A stretch of 8,052 nucleotides of DNA from Deltaproteobacteria bacterium (GCA_004356685.1 SMWS01000041.1:1-8052), one strand, 5' to 3'. Numbered from the stretch's first letter, positions 1 to 6,689 are shown. Numbers and translations are program-made. Notes: generated from the letters alone by a model not told the origin.

Positions 1-30
1 ATAAAAATCTATTATTTGAATGTTTATAGA

Positions 31-154
31 GAGTTGCCCTACGTCAAAAACCACGGGTCATAAAACGACCCTCGCAATGACAGTTGTGGGGAGTTATTAC
101 CACGTCACGCACCGTCTTGATTCATGAATTAAGGATGCGCTCCTCGCAATGACA
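31..154 (-). repeat. Two tandem dispersed-repeat units with palindromic centres
   Basis: Read on the minus strand, two units follow each other. Each begins with the same 13 bases, TGTCATTGCGAGG (complement of 142-154 and of 70-82), and ends with a similar block containing TGACGT and then AACTC (complement of 91-107 and of 31-46). The middles differ but both can fold. In the unit at 31-82 the centre is a perfect GGGTC/GACCC stem (55-59 with 67-71). In the unit at 91-154 the centre holds ATTCATGAAT flanked by imperfectly pairing CGCA/TGCG. Conserved ends around a variable hairpin are typical of dispersed non-coding repeats in bacterial intergenic DNA. The family assignment is from memory and no function is claimed. 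Confidence 0.6.
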
Positions 155-176
155 AAAAAAGCCAGACCCCCTGTGC
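154..176 (-). terminator. Candidate rho-independent terminator after the SDR gene
   Basis: On the minus strand, about 30 nt after the SDR stop codon, the transcript could form a short GC-rich hairpin. Bases 171-176 pair with 161-165 (GC-CAG with CTG-GC, one bulged base, loop GGGGT). Seven T residues follow (complement of 154-160). The stem is short, so this is a plausible but weak terminator. The sequence 152-170 recurs exactly at 1156-1174. Confidence 0.45.
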
Positions 177-204
177 CAAAATACATTTAACAATTTCAAA
201 TATA

Positions 205-966
205 TTAAGTTGCTACCCAGCCGCCATCTACCGAAAGCATATTGCCCGTCATAAACTGCACATTATCATCACAGAGGAATAAAACTGCATGGGCGATTTC
301 CTCCGGCCTGCCAAGCCTTCCCATTGGATGAAATGATGTAAAAAATTCCTCTCCTGCCTTAGGATCAGGCATAGAAGCAAACATGTTGGTAACCATAGGG
401 GTTACTATAGTTCCCGGGCAGATGCCATTCACCCTTATACCATCGGTTGCATAATCCAGCGCCATACTCTTTGTAAGCTGTGTAACAGCACCTTTTGAAG
501 CATTATATGCGGCAACTCCGGCAACCGCTTTTAGCCCCAGTATAGATGAATTATTAACTATACATCCTTTACCCTTTTCTAACATTTTAGGAATAGCATA
601 TTTCGACATAAGATATGTACCTTTTACATTAATATTAAAAGTCTTATCCCATGCTTCAGTTGATGTTTCATGAGTTTTGCCAAGCTCTAAAACTCCTGCA
701 TTATTAAAAAGTATATCAATCTTGCCATATTTATTTACTATATATTCGACAGCTTCCTTGCAGTTTTCTTCAATTGAAACATCGCTTACGAGGGAATCGA
801 GTTCAATTCCTTTAGCTTTAGCATTTTTCACAGCTTCATTTAATGTTTTTTCTGTTCTCCCTGTAATAACAACCTTTGCTCCCTCCTGAGCAAAAAGTTC
901 AGCGGTAGAAAGTCCAAGCCCCTGACTTCCGCCTGTAATCAGTGCAACTTTATTTTCCAATTTCAT
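205..966 (-). CDS. Short-chain dehydrogenase/reductase (SDR), FabG-like
   Basis: A 253-residue classical SDR with a Rossmann fold that should carry out NAD(P)H-dependent oxidation or reduction of an alcohol/ketone in the cytoplasm. The cofactor loop TGGSQGLG is at residues 11-18, Asp62-Val63 is the adenine-ring pair, NNAG is at 88-91, and the catalytic set is Asn113, Ser141, Tyr154 and Lys158 (YNASK). An Arg at 37, right after beta-strand 2, hints at NADP(H) preference. The length is normal for the family and the C-terminal SVDGGW motif is intact. The ATG at 966-964 is preceded by a good AAGGAG ribosome site (complement of 973-978). The gene has its own promoter and is separated from the upstream operon by about 230 nt. 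Family members include 3-oxoacyl-ACP reductases, glucose dehydrogenases and many others; the substrate cannot be told from sequence. Confidence 0.93.
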   Translation of the reverse strand: MKLENKVALITGGSQGLGLSTAELFAQEGAKVVITGRTEKTLNEAVKNAKAKGIELDSLVSDVSIEENCKEAVEYIVNKYGKIDILFNNAGVLELGKTHETSTEAWDKTFNINVKGTYLMSKYAIPKMLEKGKGCIVNNSSILGLKAVAGVAAYNASKGAVTQLTKSMALDYATDGIRVNGICPGTIVTPMVTNMFASMPDPKAGEEFFTSFHPMGRLGRPEEIAHAVLFLCDDNVQFMTGNMLSVDGGWVAT

Positions 967-999
967 ATTATTCTCCTTAAGTTAAATTTTATTTATAGA

Positions 1000-1030
1000 A
1001 TTATAACCGAATACCACCGATATTTGTCAA
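1000..1030 (-). promoter_or_regulatory. Candidate sigma-70 promoter of the SDR gene
   Basis: On the minus strand both hexamers match the consensus exactly: TTGACA (complement of 1025-1030) and TATAAT (complement of 1000-1005). The spacer is 19 bp, longer than the optimal 17. Inside the spacer a 5-bp direct repeat (ACCGA on the plus strand at 1006-1010 and 1016-1020) lies one helical turn apart, which could be a regulator site. The -10 lies 33 nt before the start codon. Confidence 0.6.
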
Positions 1031-1155
1031 TAAATTTTTAAAGGCTAAAATATTTTTTTTATGGCAAGTTCAGTAAAATGGATTCAGGCTTTTGTTGTTA
1101 TGTTGTTATTATTCGTATTGATAAGTAAACTTCCTGTTCATTCAATAACAAAACA

Positions 1156-1174
1156 ACAAAAAAAGCCAGACCCC
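1156..1174 (-). repeat. Second exact copy of the 19-bp 3'-end element
   Basis: The plus-strand sequence ACAAAAAAAGCCAGACCCC is identical to 152-170. It lies 20 nt downstream of the stop codon of the last gene of the operon, in the same orientation relative to transcription as the first copy. The seven-T tract is kept on the transcript, but unlike the first copy the preceding bases do not form a convincing stem. It may be a decayed terminator or part of a dispersed repeat. Confidence 0.6.
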
Positions 1175-1194
1175 ATAGTGCAGCAATCTCGTTT

Positions 1195-1830
1195 CTAATC
1201 CTCTTCCATCTCATCAATTTCTTCAACTTCTTCAACCTGCTTTTCCAGCCCCCTGGTTCTCGAAAAGTACAGATAAGCACCTATGAGAAAAGGCTCAAAC
1301 CTGAGTACCATACTTTTCAAAAAACCCTCGGAAAACTGCCAGAATACCAGCTTTACTTCATTAGGCTTTTCATATCCAGTCCTAAGCAATGCTTCAGTGA
1401 GCTTAAGACCTTCTAAAAAGAATACATATAAGATGTGAATTGTAACTACCAGTACAGCCACTTCGATATATACTCTTTTTTTCCTGATAAAAGGGAAAAA
1501 AGCTGCGATAATACCAATTGTTAGTGGCACATTGAAAGTGAAATGACCAAAATTTACATTTTGGAGTAATCCAATATTTTTTGATAATGGTTTTTGGGTT
1601 CTAAAATAGGTACTTATATTGTTTTTATTTTTTGTATCGAACTTTACTAGATCGAGTTGCAGGTTTTTAACAGGCGCAATTGCATGGGCTGAAATGGACG
1701 TGATTACATATCCATAGTATTTGCCAACAAAAAGCCAAAGCGCAAGTGACAATACAAAGGCAGCTATGAAAACGAGTGAAATATTAACTAGCCTTTTTCT
1801 AAGCTGCTTTTTGTTGTCTGCTTTCTCCAT
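1195..1830 (-). CDS. Exosortase-associated membrane protein (XrtH-partner-like)
   Basis: A 211-residue integral membrane protein. Hydrophobic segments lie near residues 16-36, 98-115, 121-139 and 175-189. A polar, probably extracytoplasmic, stretch (about 45-97) separates the first two. The C-terminus is strikingly acidic, with mostly Glu and Asp from 197 to 211. There is no recognisable catalytic motif. The gene starts inside the exosortase gene (32-nt overlap) with AGG a few bases before the ATG, so the two are almost certainly translated together. XrtH-type exosortases are often followed by a small membrane protein of about this size and topology. The N-x-x-x-x-FTFNVPL-like block before a membrane segment and the F-W-Q-F stretch near the C-terminal segment resemble that family as I remember it. 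Homology is inferred mainly from context. It is the last gene of the probable operon. Confidence 0.6.
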   Translation of the reverse strand: MEKADNKKQLRKRLVNISLVFIAAFVLSLALWLFVGKYYGYVITSISAHAIAPVKNLQLDLVKFDTKNKNNISTYFRTQKPLSKNIGLLQNVNFGHFTFNVPLTIGIIAAFFPFIRKKRVYIEVAVLVVTIHILYVFFLEGLKLTEALLRTGYEKPNEVKLVFWQFSEGFLKSMVLRFEPFLIGAYLYFSRTRGLEKQVEEVEEIDEMEED

Positions 1831-2368
1831 GACCTAAATAATAAATGTAAATTAAAAACACACCCAGAGCCACGGCAATCATAATCCCCTGCGCTATATA
1901 AATATGTAATAAATCAAAAATGTCCCTATAATAAACACCTGAATATGCCAGACCCACAATTCGCAGTAAATTAATGACCTGAATAATCAAGAAACCCGCG
2001 GCAATACCAATTGTTCTTTTTAACCATTTAGCAGGAAAACTAATAACCGCTACTGCATAAATAAGCACAGCTTCAAGCCCGTTACAACCAAATCTGACAT
2101 CAAAAGTAATATTGGGAAGAAAAAGCAGCGAACCCTGCCCCGAAGCCTTTAATCCTAAAAAATTTAATAACTCCACACAGCTTGATATGAGACCTGTTTC
2201 ATAGAAACTGTATAAATCACCCACTCCGCTTACAGGCTGAAACCTAAGTAGTGCAAAAAACCCTCCCATTAAGACCACATAGGTGACTATAAACTTGACG
2301 ATGCTAAACGTATTTTTATTTTCATCAATTATTTTCTTAATACTGAGTTTTTTAGATTTTTTGGCCAT
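1799..2368 (-). CDS. Exosortase, XrtH-like transmembrane transpeptidase
   Basis: A 189-residue polytopic membrane protein with the exosortase/archaeosortase active-site layout: Cys95 in FGCNGLEA (93-100), Arg136 in NLLRIVGL (133-140) and His155 in FDLLHIYIAQ (151-160). These enzymes cleave a C-terminal sorting tag (PEP-CTERM-type) on exported proteins, usually linked to surface polysaccharide or extracellular matrix. The small size (many exosortases are larger), the flanking SFPAKW and IQVINLLRI blocks, and the partner gene just downstream all resemble XrtH, whose known tag is of the IPTL type. That subtype assignment is inference. The N-terminus is Lys-rich (residues 3-18) before the first membrane segment. 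No clear Shine-Dalgarno precedes the ATG. A 7-bp AT hairpin (2376-2382 with 2393-2399) lies just upstream. No tagged target protein is encoded in this window. Confidence 0.85.
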   Translation of the reverse strand: MAKKSKKLSIKKIIDENKNTFSIVKFIVTYVVLMGGFFALLRFQPVSGVGDLYSFYETGLISSCVELLNFLGLKASGQGSLLFLPNITFDVRFGCNGLEAVLIYAVAVISFPAKWLKRTIGIAAGFLIIQVINLLRIVGLAYSGVYYRDIFDLLHIYIAQGIMIAVALGVFLIYIYYLGHGESRQQKAA

Positions 2369-2431
2369 CAGTCAGATTATTTGTTTTTTCTTAAATAATT
2401 TTTATAATAAAATATACCTGAAAATAGTATA

Positions 2432-3748
2432 TTACTGAAAAACTGAAAGCAGCATACCTGCCGCTACAGCAGAACCTATCACTCCGGCAACATTTGGCCC
2501 CATAGCGTGCATAAGAAGCGCATTTTGCGGATCTTCCTTTGCTCCAATATCCTGAGAAACTCGGGCAGCCATGGGCACAGCAGAAACCCCGGCAGAGCCT
2601 ATGAGTGGGTTGATCTTTGTTTTAGAAAACATATTCATAAATTTAGCCATCAAAATTCCGCTTGAAGTTCCAATGCTAAAAGCAACGATACCCAATAGCA
2701 AAATCCCAACGGTTTCGACAGACAAGAACTGATCCGCTGATAGTTGTGATCCAACTCCAAGACCAAGGAAGATAGTTGTAATATTTATCAAAGAATTTCT
2801 TGCAGTATCTGAAAGCCTTTCAACAACTCCGCATTCCTTCATAAGATTTCCAAACATAAAAAAACCAATAAGGGGGGCTGCGGAAGGCACCAATAGCATA
2901 CATAATATTAATGCAATTAAAGGAAACATTATTTTTTCTGTTCTTCCAACAGGTCTTAACTGTTTCATTCTAATTTTTCTTTCTTCAGATGTAGTAAGAA
3001 GTCTCATAATAGGAGGCTGTATTAGTGGAACAAGAGCCATATAGGAATACGCGGCTACAGATATAGCCCCCAGCAATCGCGGTGATAATTGAGAAGCTAG
3101 ATAAATAGCGGTAGGTCCGTCTGCGCCTCCTATGATTCCAATGGATGCTGCGTCCTGAAACGAGAAATTAATTTGCGGAACAAACTGACTAAGAGCTATA
3201 GCTCCGATCAATGTAAAAAATATCCCAAACTGAGCGGCACCACCAAGTAAAATGGTCTTGGGATTTGCAAGCAGTGGTCCAAAATCAGTAAGCGCCCCAA
3301 CTCCCATAAAAATTATTAAAGGAAATGCCCCGGTTTTTATTCCGATTTCATATATATAGTAAATTATTCCTCCAGGTTCATTGATGCCTGCCTGCGGGAT
3401 GTTTGATAAGATGCATCCAAACGATATTGTAACCAAAAGAAGGGGCTCAAAACCCTTGGCGATACCCAAATAAAGCAGCAAAAATCCAATAAGAATCATC
3501 AGCAGCCTGCCGTATCCGCCTGTCCAGCCGTTTTGGTTTCCTCTTATAAAACCCGCTATACCCGTAGACTTTGCAATATTTTTAAATAACTGTTTTACCG
3601 GAGGTATTTTCTGCTCTGCTTTGGATAGGGACTCTATTTCTGATTTTTTATCTACAAAGCCAGATTCTGCAAAACTGCTGTCTGGAGCACAAAAAGCCGG
3701 CAATATTAATAAAAATAGTATGAAAATACGAGTAAATTCTAAGCTCAT
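2432..3748 (-). CDS. oadB: Na+-translocating decarboxylase beta subunit (OadB)
   Basis: A 438-residue polytopic membrane subunit that decarboxylates carboxybiotin and couples this to Na+ export. The family hallmarks are intact: GIIGGADGPTA with Asp210 (equivalent to Asp203 of the Klebsiella enzyme), LVPLIQPPIM (239-248), a KECGVVERLSDTARN block, and NPLIGSAGVSAVPMAAR (380-396) with Asn380, Gly384, Ser389 and Arg396. The first ~28 residues look like a cleavable signal peptide (hydrophobic core, SFA-ES end), followed by a polar stretch to about residue 75. This N-terminal extension is absent from the enterobacterial protein as I recall it. Conversely, the long loop after NIPQAG is much shorter here. 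The ATG overlaps the oadA stop by one base (TAATG) with no clear ribosome site, pointing to translational coupling. Beta subunits of methylmalonyl-CoA and glutaconyl-CoA decarboxylases are close relatives, so the neighbouring alpha gene sets the substrate. Confidence 0.93.
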   Translation of the reverse strand: MSLEFTRIFILFLLILPAFCAPDSSFAESGFVDKKSEIESLSKAEQKIPPVKQLFKNIAKSTGIAGFIRGNQNGWTGGYGRLLMILIGFLLLYLGIAKGFEPLLLVTISFGCILSNIPQAGINEPGGIIYYIYEIGIKTGAFPLIIFMGVGALTDFGPLLANPKTILLGGAAQFGIFFTLIGAIALSQFVPQINFSFQDAASIGIIGGADGPTAIYLASQLSPRLLGAISVAAYSYMALVPLIQPPIMRLLTTSEERKIRMKQLRPVGRTEKIMFPLIALILCMLLVPSAAPLIGFFMFGNLMKECGVVERLSDTARNSLINITTIFLGLGVGSQLSADQFLSVETVGILLLGIVAFSIGTSSGILMAKFMNMFSKTKINPLIGSAGVSAVPMAARVSQDIGAKEDPQNALLMHAMGPNVAGVIGSAVAAGMLLSVFQ

Positions 3749-5550
3749 TATATTTCAATAGTAAGTATAAGCTGACCCGCTTCAACGACATCACCGAGTT
3801 TAACGTCTATCGAACTTACTTTTCCCGGCGATGGTGAAACAAGCGGAGTTTCCATCTTCATGGCTTCAAGTACCACAAGCGTGTCATTTTCGTCTACCTG
3901 ATCTCCCTTGCTAACAGCGATTTTATATACATTGCCTGGAAGGTTTGCTGTTACTTCAATTATATTTCCAGCAGTATTGGAAACAAGATTGGGGGCCTCT
4001 GGAACTTCTCTAACAGATTGTACTTCACTGCTGCCTTCCCTTACTCTAACGTCATAATCCTTACCATTAACCGTTACCACAAACTCTTCAAGACCGCCGG
4101 GGGGCCCGGATGTTTGCTGCTTTTGTTGAGTTTGTTTATTTTTTAGTTCCTCAGATAATTTTCTTACATTGATTGAGTAATTCCCTTTTAAAAAATCCAG
4201 CCCCTTATTGCCGCCAGGGGTCTGGAGAGCACCTATAATAAACAAATTTTCATCATTTACACTAAGACCTTCTTTTTCCAGTATTTCTTTTGCTTTAGGA
4301 ATTCCAGGATCAAGTATATCTAATGGGTCGCCTTTAAATTGTGGCTTTCCCATTTGCTCTTCTGCAATTTTAACTATCTGTGGATCGGGCTCTACAGGTG
4401 TTCTTCCAAAATAACCAAGCACCATGTTTCCATAACCGTTGGTGATCTTTTTCCAGGGCCCATGGACTACATTTGCATAAGCCTGCTGGAAATAGAACTG
4501 AGAAACAGGGGTTACAGAAGTGCCGTAACCACCCTTTGCCACACATTCAGACATCGCTTCAATTACTCGGGGATATAAATGGAGGGTTCCCGTATCTCTC
4601 ATCATCATCGTATTTGCAGTAAGCGCACCACCGGGCATGGGAGAAAGCAATACCTCTGAAGAGACCCTCATAGCTTCAGGCGGAAAATAATAATCTTCTA
4701 AACATTCTTTAAAAACGGCATTGGCATCCAGTATTTTATTTACGTCTATATCCAGGCTGTATTCGGTTCCTTTGAGAGCATGCCACATAGAGATCATATC
4801 GGGCTGTGATGTGCCGCCCGAAACCGGAGCCCTGGCAACACATATTCCGTCACATCCAGCTTCAATTGCCGCTGTATATTGAGCTACTCCCAGAGCCGCC
4901 GTCTCATGGGTATGAACCCATAAAACAACATCTTGTCCAACAAGTTGTCTGGCTGATTTCACTGTGTCAAAAACCTTTTTTGGATTTGAAGTGCCCGAAG
5001 CATCCTTAAAACAAACAGAATCAAATGGGAGGCCAGAATCAAGTATCTTTTTCAGAGTGGCAGTATAAAACTCTGCATCATGCGCCCCTCTGCAGCCCGG
5101 AGGCAGTTCCATCATTGTGACAACAACCTGATGGTGCAAACCCGCATTTTTGATGCACTGCGCCGAGTATTCGAGATTTCTTACGTCATTAAGTGCATCA
5201 AAATTTCTTATGTGCGTCATTCCATGCTTCTTAAACATTTTTGCATGGAGATCTATCATATCTCTTGGCTGAGATGAAAGTGCTACAACATTTATACCCC
5301 TTGCAAGGGTTTGCAGGGTAGCATCAGGGCCTGCAGCCTGCCGAAATTTATCCATCATAGAAAATGCCGACTCACCGCAGTACATAAAGAGGCTTTGAAA
5401 CCTCGCTCCCCCGCCTGCTTCAAAATGTGTAATTCCAGCGCTTGCGGCAGCCTCCACCGCTGGCATAAAATCTTCACTCAGTACTCTTGCTCCAAAAACA
5501 GACTGAAAACCGTCTCTAAAGGAGGTGTCCTGAAATAGTATTTTTTTCAA
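3748..5550 (-). CDS. oadA: Biotin carboxyltransferase alpha subunit, OadA-like
   Basis: A 600-residue cytoplasmic subunit that transfers carboxylate from a 2-oxo acid (oxaloacetate in the classical enzyme) to biotin. A TIM-barrel carboxyltransferase domain spans about 1-275: QDTSFRDGFQS (7-17; Asp8, Arg12, Asp13, Gln16), Lys182 in FKDASG, His213 and His215 in VHTHET, and Thr247 in GGTSQP. A conserved PYC/OADA domain spans about 280-465. After a Gln/Gly/Pro-rich linker (472-487) comes a biotinyl domain whose EAMKMET motif carries the biotin at Lys565. Oddly, the usual E-x-WGGAT segment is replaced by FEAGGGARFQS (43-53), so this is a divergent clade and the substrate is less certain. The start is TTG at 5550-5548: it gives the family-typical MKKI-DTSFRDG beginning and no ATG fits. 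It lies 18 nt after oadG. No biotin ligase is nearby. Confidence 0.88.
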   Translation of the reverse strand: MKKILFQDTSFRDGFQSVFGARVLSEDFMPAVEAAASAGITHFEAGGGARFQSLFMYCGESAFSMMDKFRQAAGPDATLQTLARGINVVALSSQPRDMIDLHAKMFKKHGMTHIRNFDALNDVRNLEYSAQCIKNAGLHHQVVVTMMELPPGCRGAHDAEFYTATLKKILDSGLPFDSVCFKDASGTSNPKKVFDTVKSARQLVGQDVVLWVHTHETAALGVAQYTAAIEAGCDGICVARAPVSGGTSQPDMISMWHALKGTEYSLDIDVNKILDANAVFKECLEDYYFPPEAMRVSSEVLLSPMPGGALTANTMMMRDTGTLHLYPRVIEAMSECVAKGGYGTSVTPVSQFYFQQAYANVVHGPWKKITNGYGNMVLGYFGRTPVEPDPQIVKIAEEQMGKPQFKGDPLDILDPGIPKAKEILEKEGLSVNDENLFIIGALQTPGGNKGLDFLKGNYSINVRKLSEELKNKQTQQKQQTSGPPGGLEEFVVTVNGKDYDVRVREGSSEVQSVREVPEAPNLVSNTAGNIIEVTANLPGNVYKIAVSKGDQVDENDTLVVLEAMKMETPLVSPSPGKVSSIDVKLGDVVEAGQLILTIEI

Positions 5551-5568
5551 TTTAAACTCGCACGACTC

Positions 5569-5796
5569 TTATTTTAGTTTTTTTGCTCTATATGCTGTAA
5601 TAGCAGATGATATTACCGTAATAAGTTCACTTGAGTCATCTTTTCTTGTACCCGGACCCACTGAAACAGGGGATTGCTCGGAAACCTTAAAAATCTTTGA
5701 TGAAATAATTATCGATACCATTAATAAAACTAAGAAGACATAGACTATGCTCATACCTACAACCATCAACTTTAAGCCTTCAAATATCTGAGTCAT
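5569..5796 (-). CDS. oadG: OadG-like gamma subunit of the Na+-decarboxylase
   Basis: A 75-residue protein with one N-terminal membrane segment (about residues 7-30) starting EGLKLMVVGMSIVYVF, which matches the OadG pattern GL-LM--GM--VF. A polar cytoplasmic tail ends in a basic AYRAKKLK. In the classical complex the gamma subunit anchors alpha to beta and helps assembly; its tail often carries a metal-binding site, which is not obvious here. I chose the ATG at 5796-5794. A TTG three codons upstream (5805-5803) is in frame and would add MIN. Neither start has a good ribosome site. The position directly before oadA, with only 18 nt between, supports the assignment. It is the first gene of the probable oad-exosortase operon. 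Confidence 0.85.
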   Translation of the reverse strand: MTQIFEGLKLMVVGMSIVYVFLVLLMVSIIISSKIFKVSEQSPVSVGPGTRKDDSSELITVISSAITAYRAKKLK

Positions 5797-5836
5797 ATTT
5801 ATCAAAAAAAAATTGAGAGATAATGCAGAGTAGCTT

Positions 5837-5864
5837 ATTTTATCAATAAACCAAAAGATTTCAA
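5837..5864 (-). promoter_or_regulatory. Candidate promoter of the oad-exosortase operon
   Basis: On the minus strand TTGAAA (complement of 5859-5864) and TAAAAT (complement of 5837-5842) each match the sigma-70 consensus at five of six positions with a 16-bp spacer. The -10 lies 40 nt before the chosen oadG start. The region is AT-rich, so chance matches are easy. Confidence 0.4.
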
Positions 5865-5905
5865 TTATTTCATGAGGGGTTATTTATGTAACAAAGAGAG
5901 CAGTT

Positions 5906-5924
5906 AAAAAAACGGAATACCCTT
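5906..5924 (-). terminator. Weak terminator candidate after the transglycosylase gene
   Basis: About 40 nt after the transglycosylase stop, the minus strand reads AAGG-GTATT-CC-G-TT followed by seven T residues in total. The stem is only four pairs with a bulge, so termination here is uncertain. It is the only T-tract with any stem in the 158-bp gap between this gene and oadG. Confidence 0.25.
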
Positions 5925-5963
5925 AAGACTTGTTTTGTAATAAGTAGCTGCAAAATATTCTTT

Positions 5964-6689
5964 CTAACTTTGCTTTGCAATCAAACTCTTTCTTTCAAGA
6001 TAGTTCTTAAACTGAATTACCTTAGTTACATATTTTGGAACTTTAATATCACCGTCTTTTCTGCTTGTGATAGTTTCAAATCTTGCCGGGCCGTAATTGT
6101 ATGCAAATAAAGCGCTTTCCAGTTTGTTATATCTTATTAGAAGTTTATAAAAATAATATATTCCCAGCTCAACATTTACAAGCGGGTCTGCTATTATACT
6201 TTGATCATCTATGATTATACCTTTTTTCGGAGCCAGATACATTGCGGTTTCCGGCATCATCTGCATGAGTCCTACCGCACCTTTTGAAGAAACTGCCATC
6301 GGATTAAAGCTGCTTTCAACCTTTATGATTGCCAACACCAGGAAAGGGTTAAGATTATATCTTTTGCACTCTTTTCTTATGAGATCTGCAAGCAGTTTTG
6401 CTTCTTCGATGTCGAGGTTAGAAGAATACTTACGGAGATACCTTAAAATCTCGGAACTCGGCACATGATATTTATAGCTGACATCGTATGAGCTATCATC
6501 GAGTCCGGTCAAATTAAGATTGCCGGCCAGATTTCCAAGAAGGTTGTTGGGTCGTTTATAATTTAAAGGAGACGTTACTGATTTTGTAAAAATAAAGCCT
6601 AAAATTAATACGCCAAAAAGAACTGGCAATGTAAACTTAAGTGAATATAGAAAATAATTTGCTATTTTTTGTTGTCTTTTAGTGTTCAT
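5964..6689 (-). CDS. Membrane-anchored lytic transglycosylase (SLT domain)
   Basis: A 241-residue protein with an N-terminal signal anchor (hydrophobic residues about 17-35 after a basic start) and a C-terminal SLT/goose-lysozyme-like domain (about 92-235) facing the periplasm. The catalytic glutamate is Glu125 in VESSFNP (124-130). GAVGLMQMMPETA (138-149 region) and the later AYNYGPARFE (196-205) are the other family motifs. Such enzymes cleave the MurNAc-GlcNAc bond of peptidoglycan, forming 1,6-anhydro ends, in wall turnover or in making room for envelope machines. The spacer at 40-90 is low in motifs. The start is ATG at 6689-6687 with AAGAG a few bases upstream; a stronger GGAGG lies 16 nt away, too far for this start. 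It stands alone: 158+ nt separate it from oadG, and ispE is divergent. Confidence 0.9.
   Translation of the reverse strand: MNTKRQQKIANYFLYSLKFTLPVLFGVLILGFIFTKSVTSPLNYKRPNNLLGNLAGNLNLTGLDDSSYDVSYKYHVPSSEILRYLRKYSSNLDIEEAKLLADLIRKECKRYNLNPFLVLAIIKVESSFNPMAVSSKGAVGLMQMMPETAMYLAPKKGIIIDDQSIIADPLVNVELGIYYFYKLLIRYNKLESALFAYNYGPARFETITSRKDGDIKVPKYVTKVIQFKNYLERKSLIAKQS

Noticed and set aside
31..154. CRISPR array
   Set aside because: Only two units occur, the shared parts are at the unit ends rather than a fixed repeat with uniform spacers, and no cas gene is present.
677..889. 70-codon plus-strand open frame opposite the SDR gene
   Set aside because: It is a shadow of the SDR coding sequence.
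1098..1280. 60-residue minus-strand open frame overlapping the end of the exosortase-partner gene
   Set aside because: It is a frame shadow over the 3' end of the membrane-protein gene and the untranslated region, with no family motif and no ribosome site.
2411..2433. Terminator between oadB and the exosortase gene
   Set aside because: A 7-bp stem (AATATAC with GTATATT) exists but is AT-rich with a 9-nt loop and lacks a proper T-tract, so I do not think it splits the operon.
4208..5538. Several plus-strand open frames of 65-79 codons opposite oadA
   Set aside because: They lie antisense to a clearly conserved gene, read as low-complexity or Cys/Ser-rich sequence, and have no recognisable domain.
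6211..6468. 85-codon plus-strand open frame opposite the transglycosylase gene
   Set aside because: It is antisense to the catalytic domain, whose motifs are intact on the other strand.
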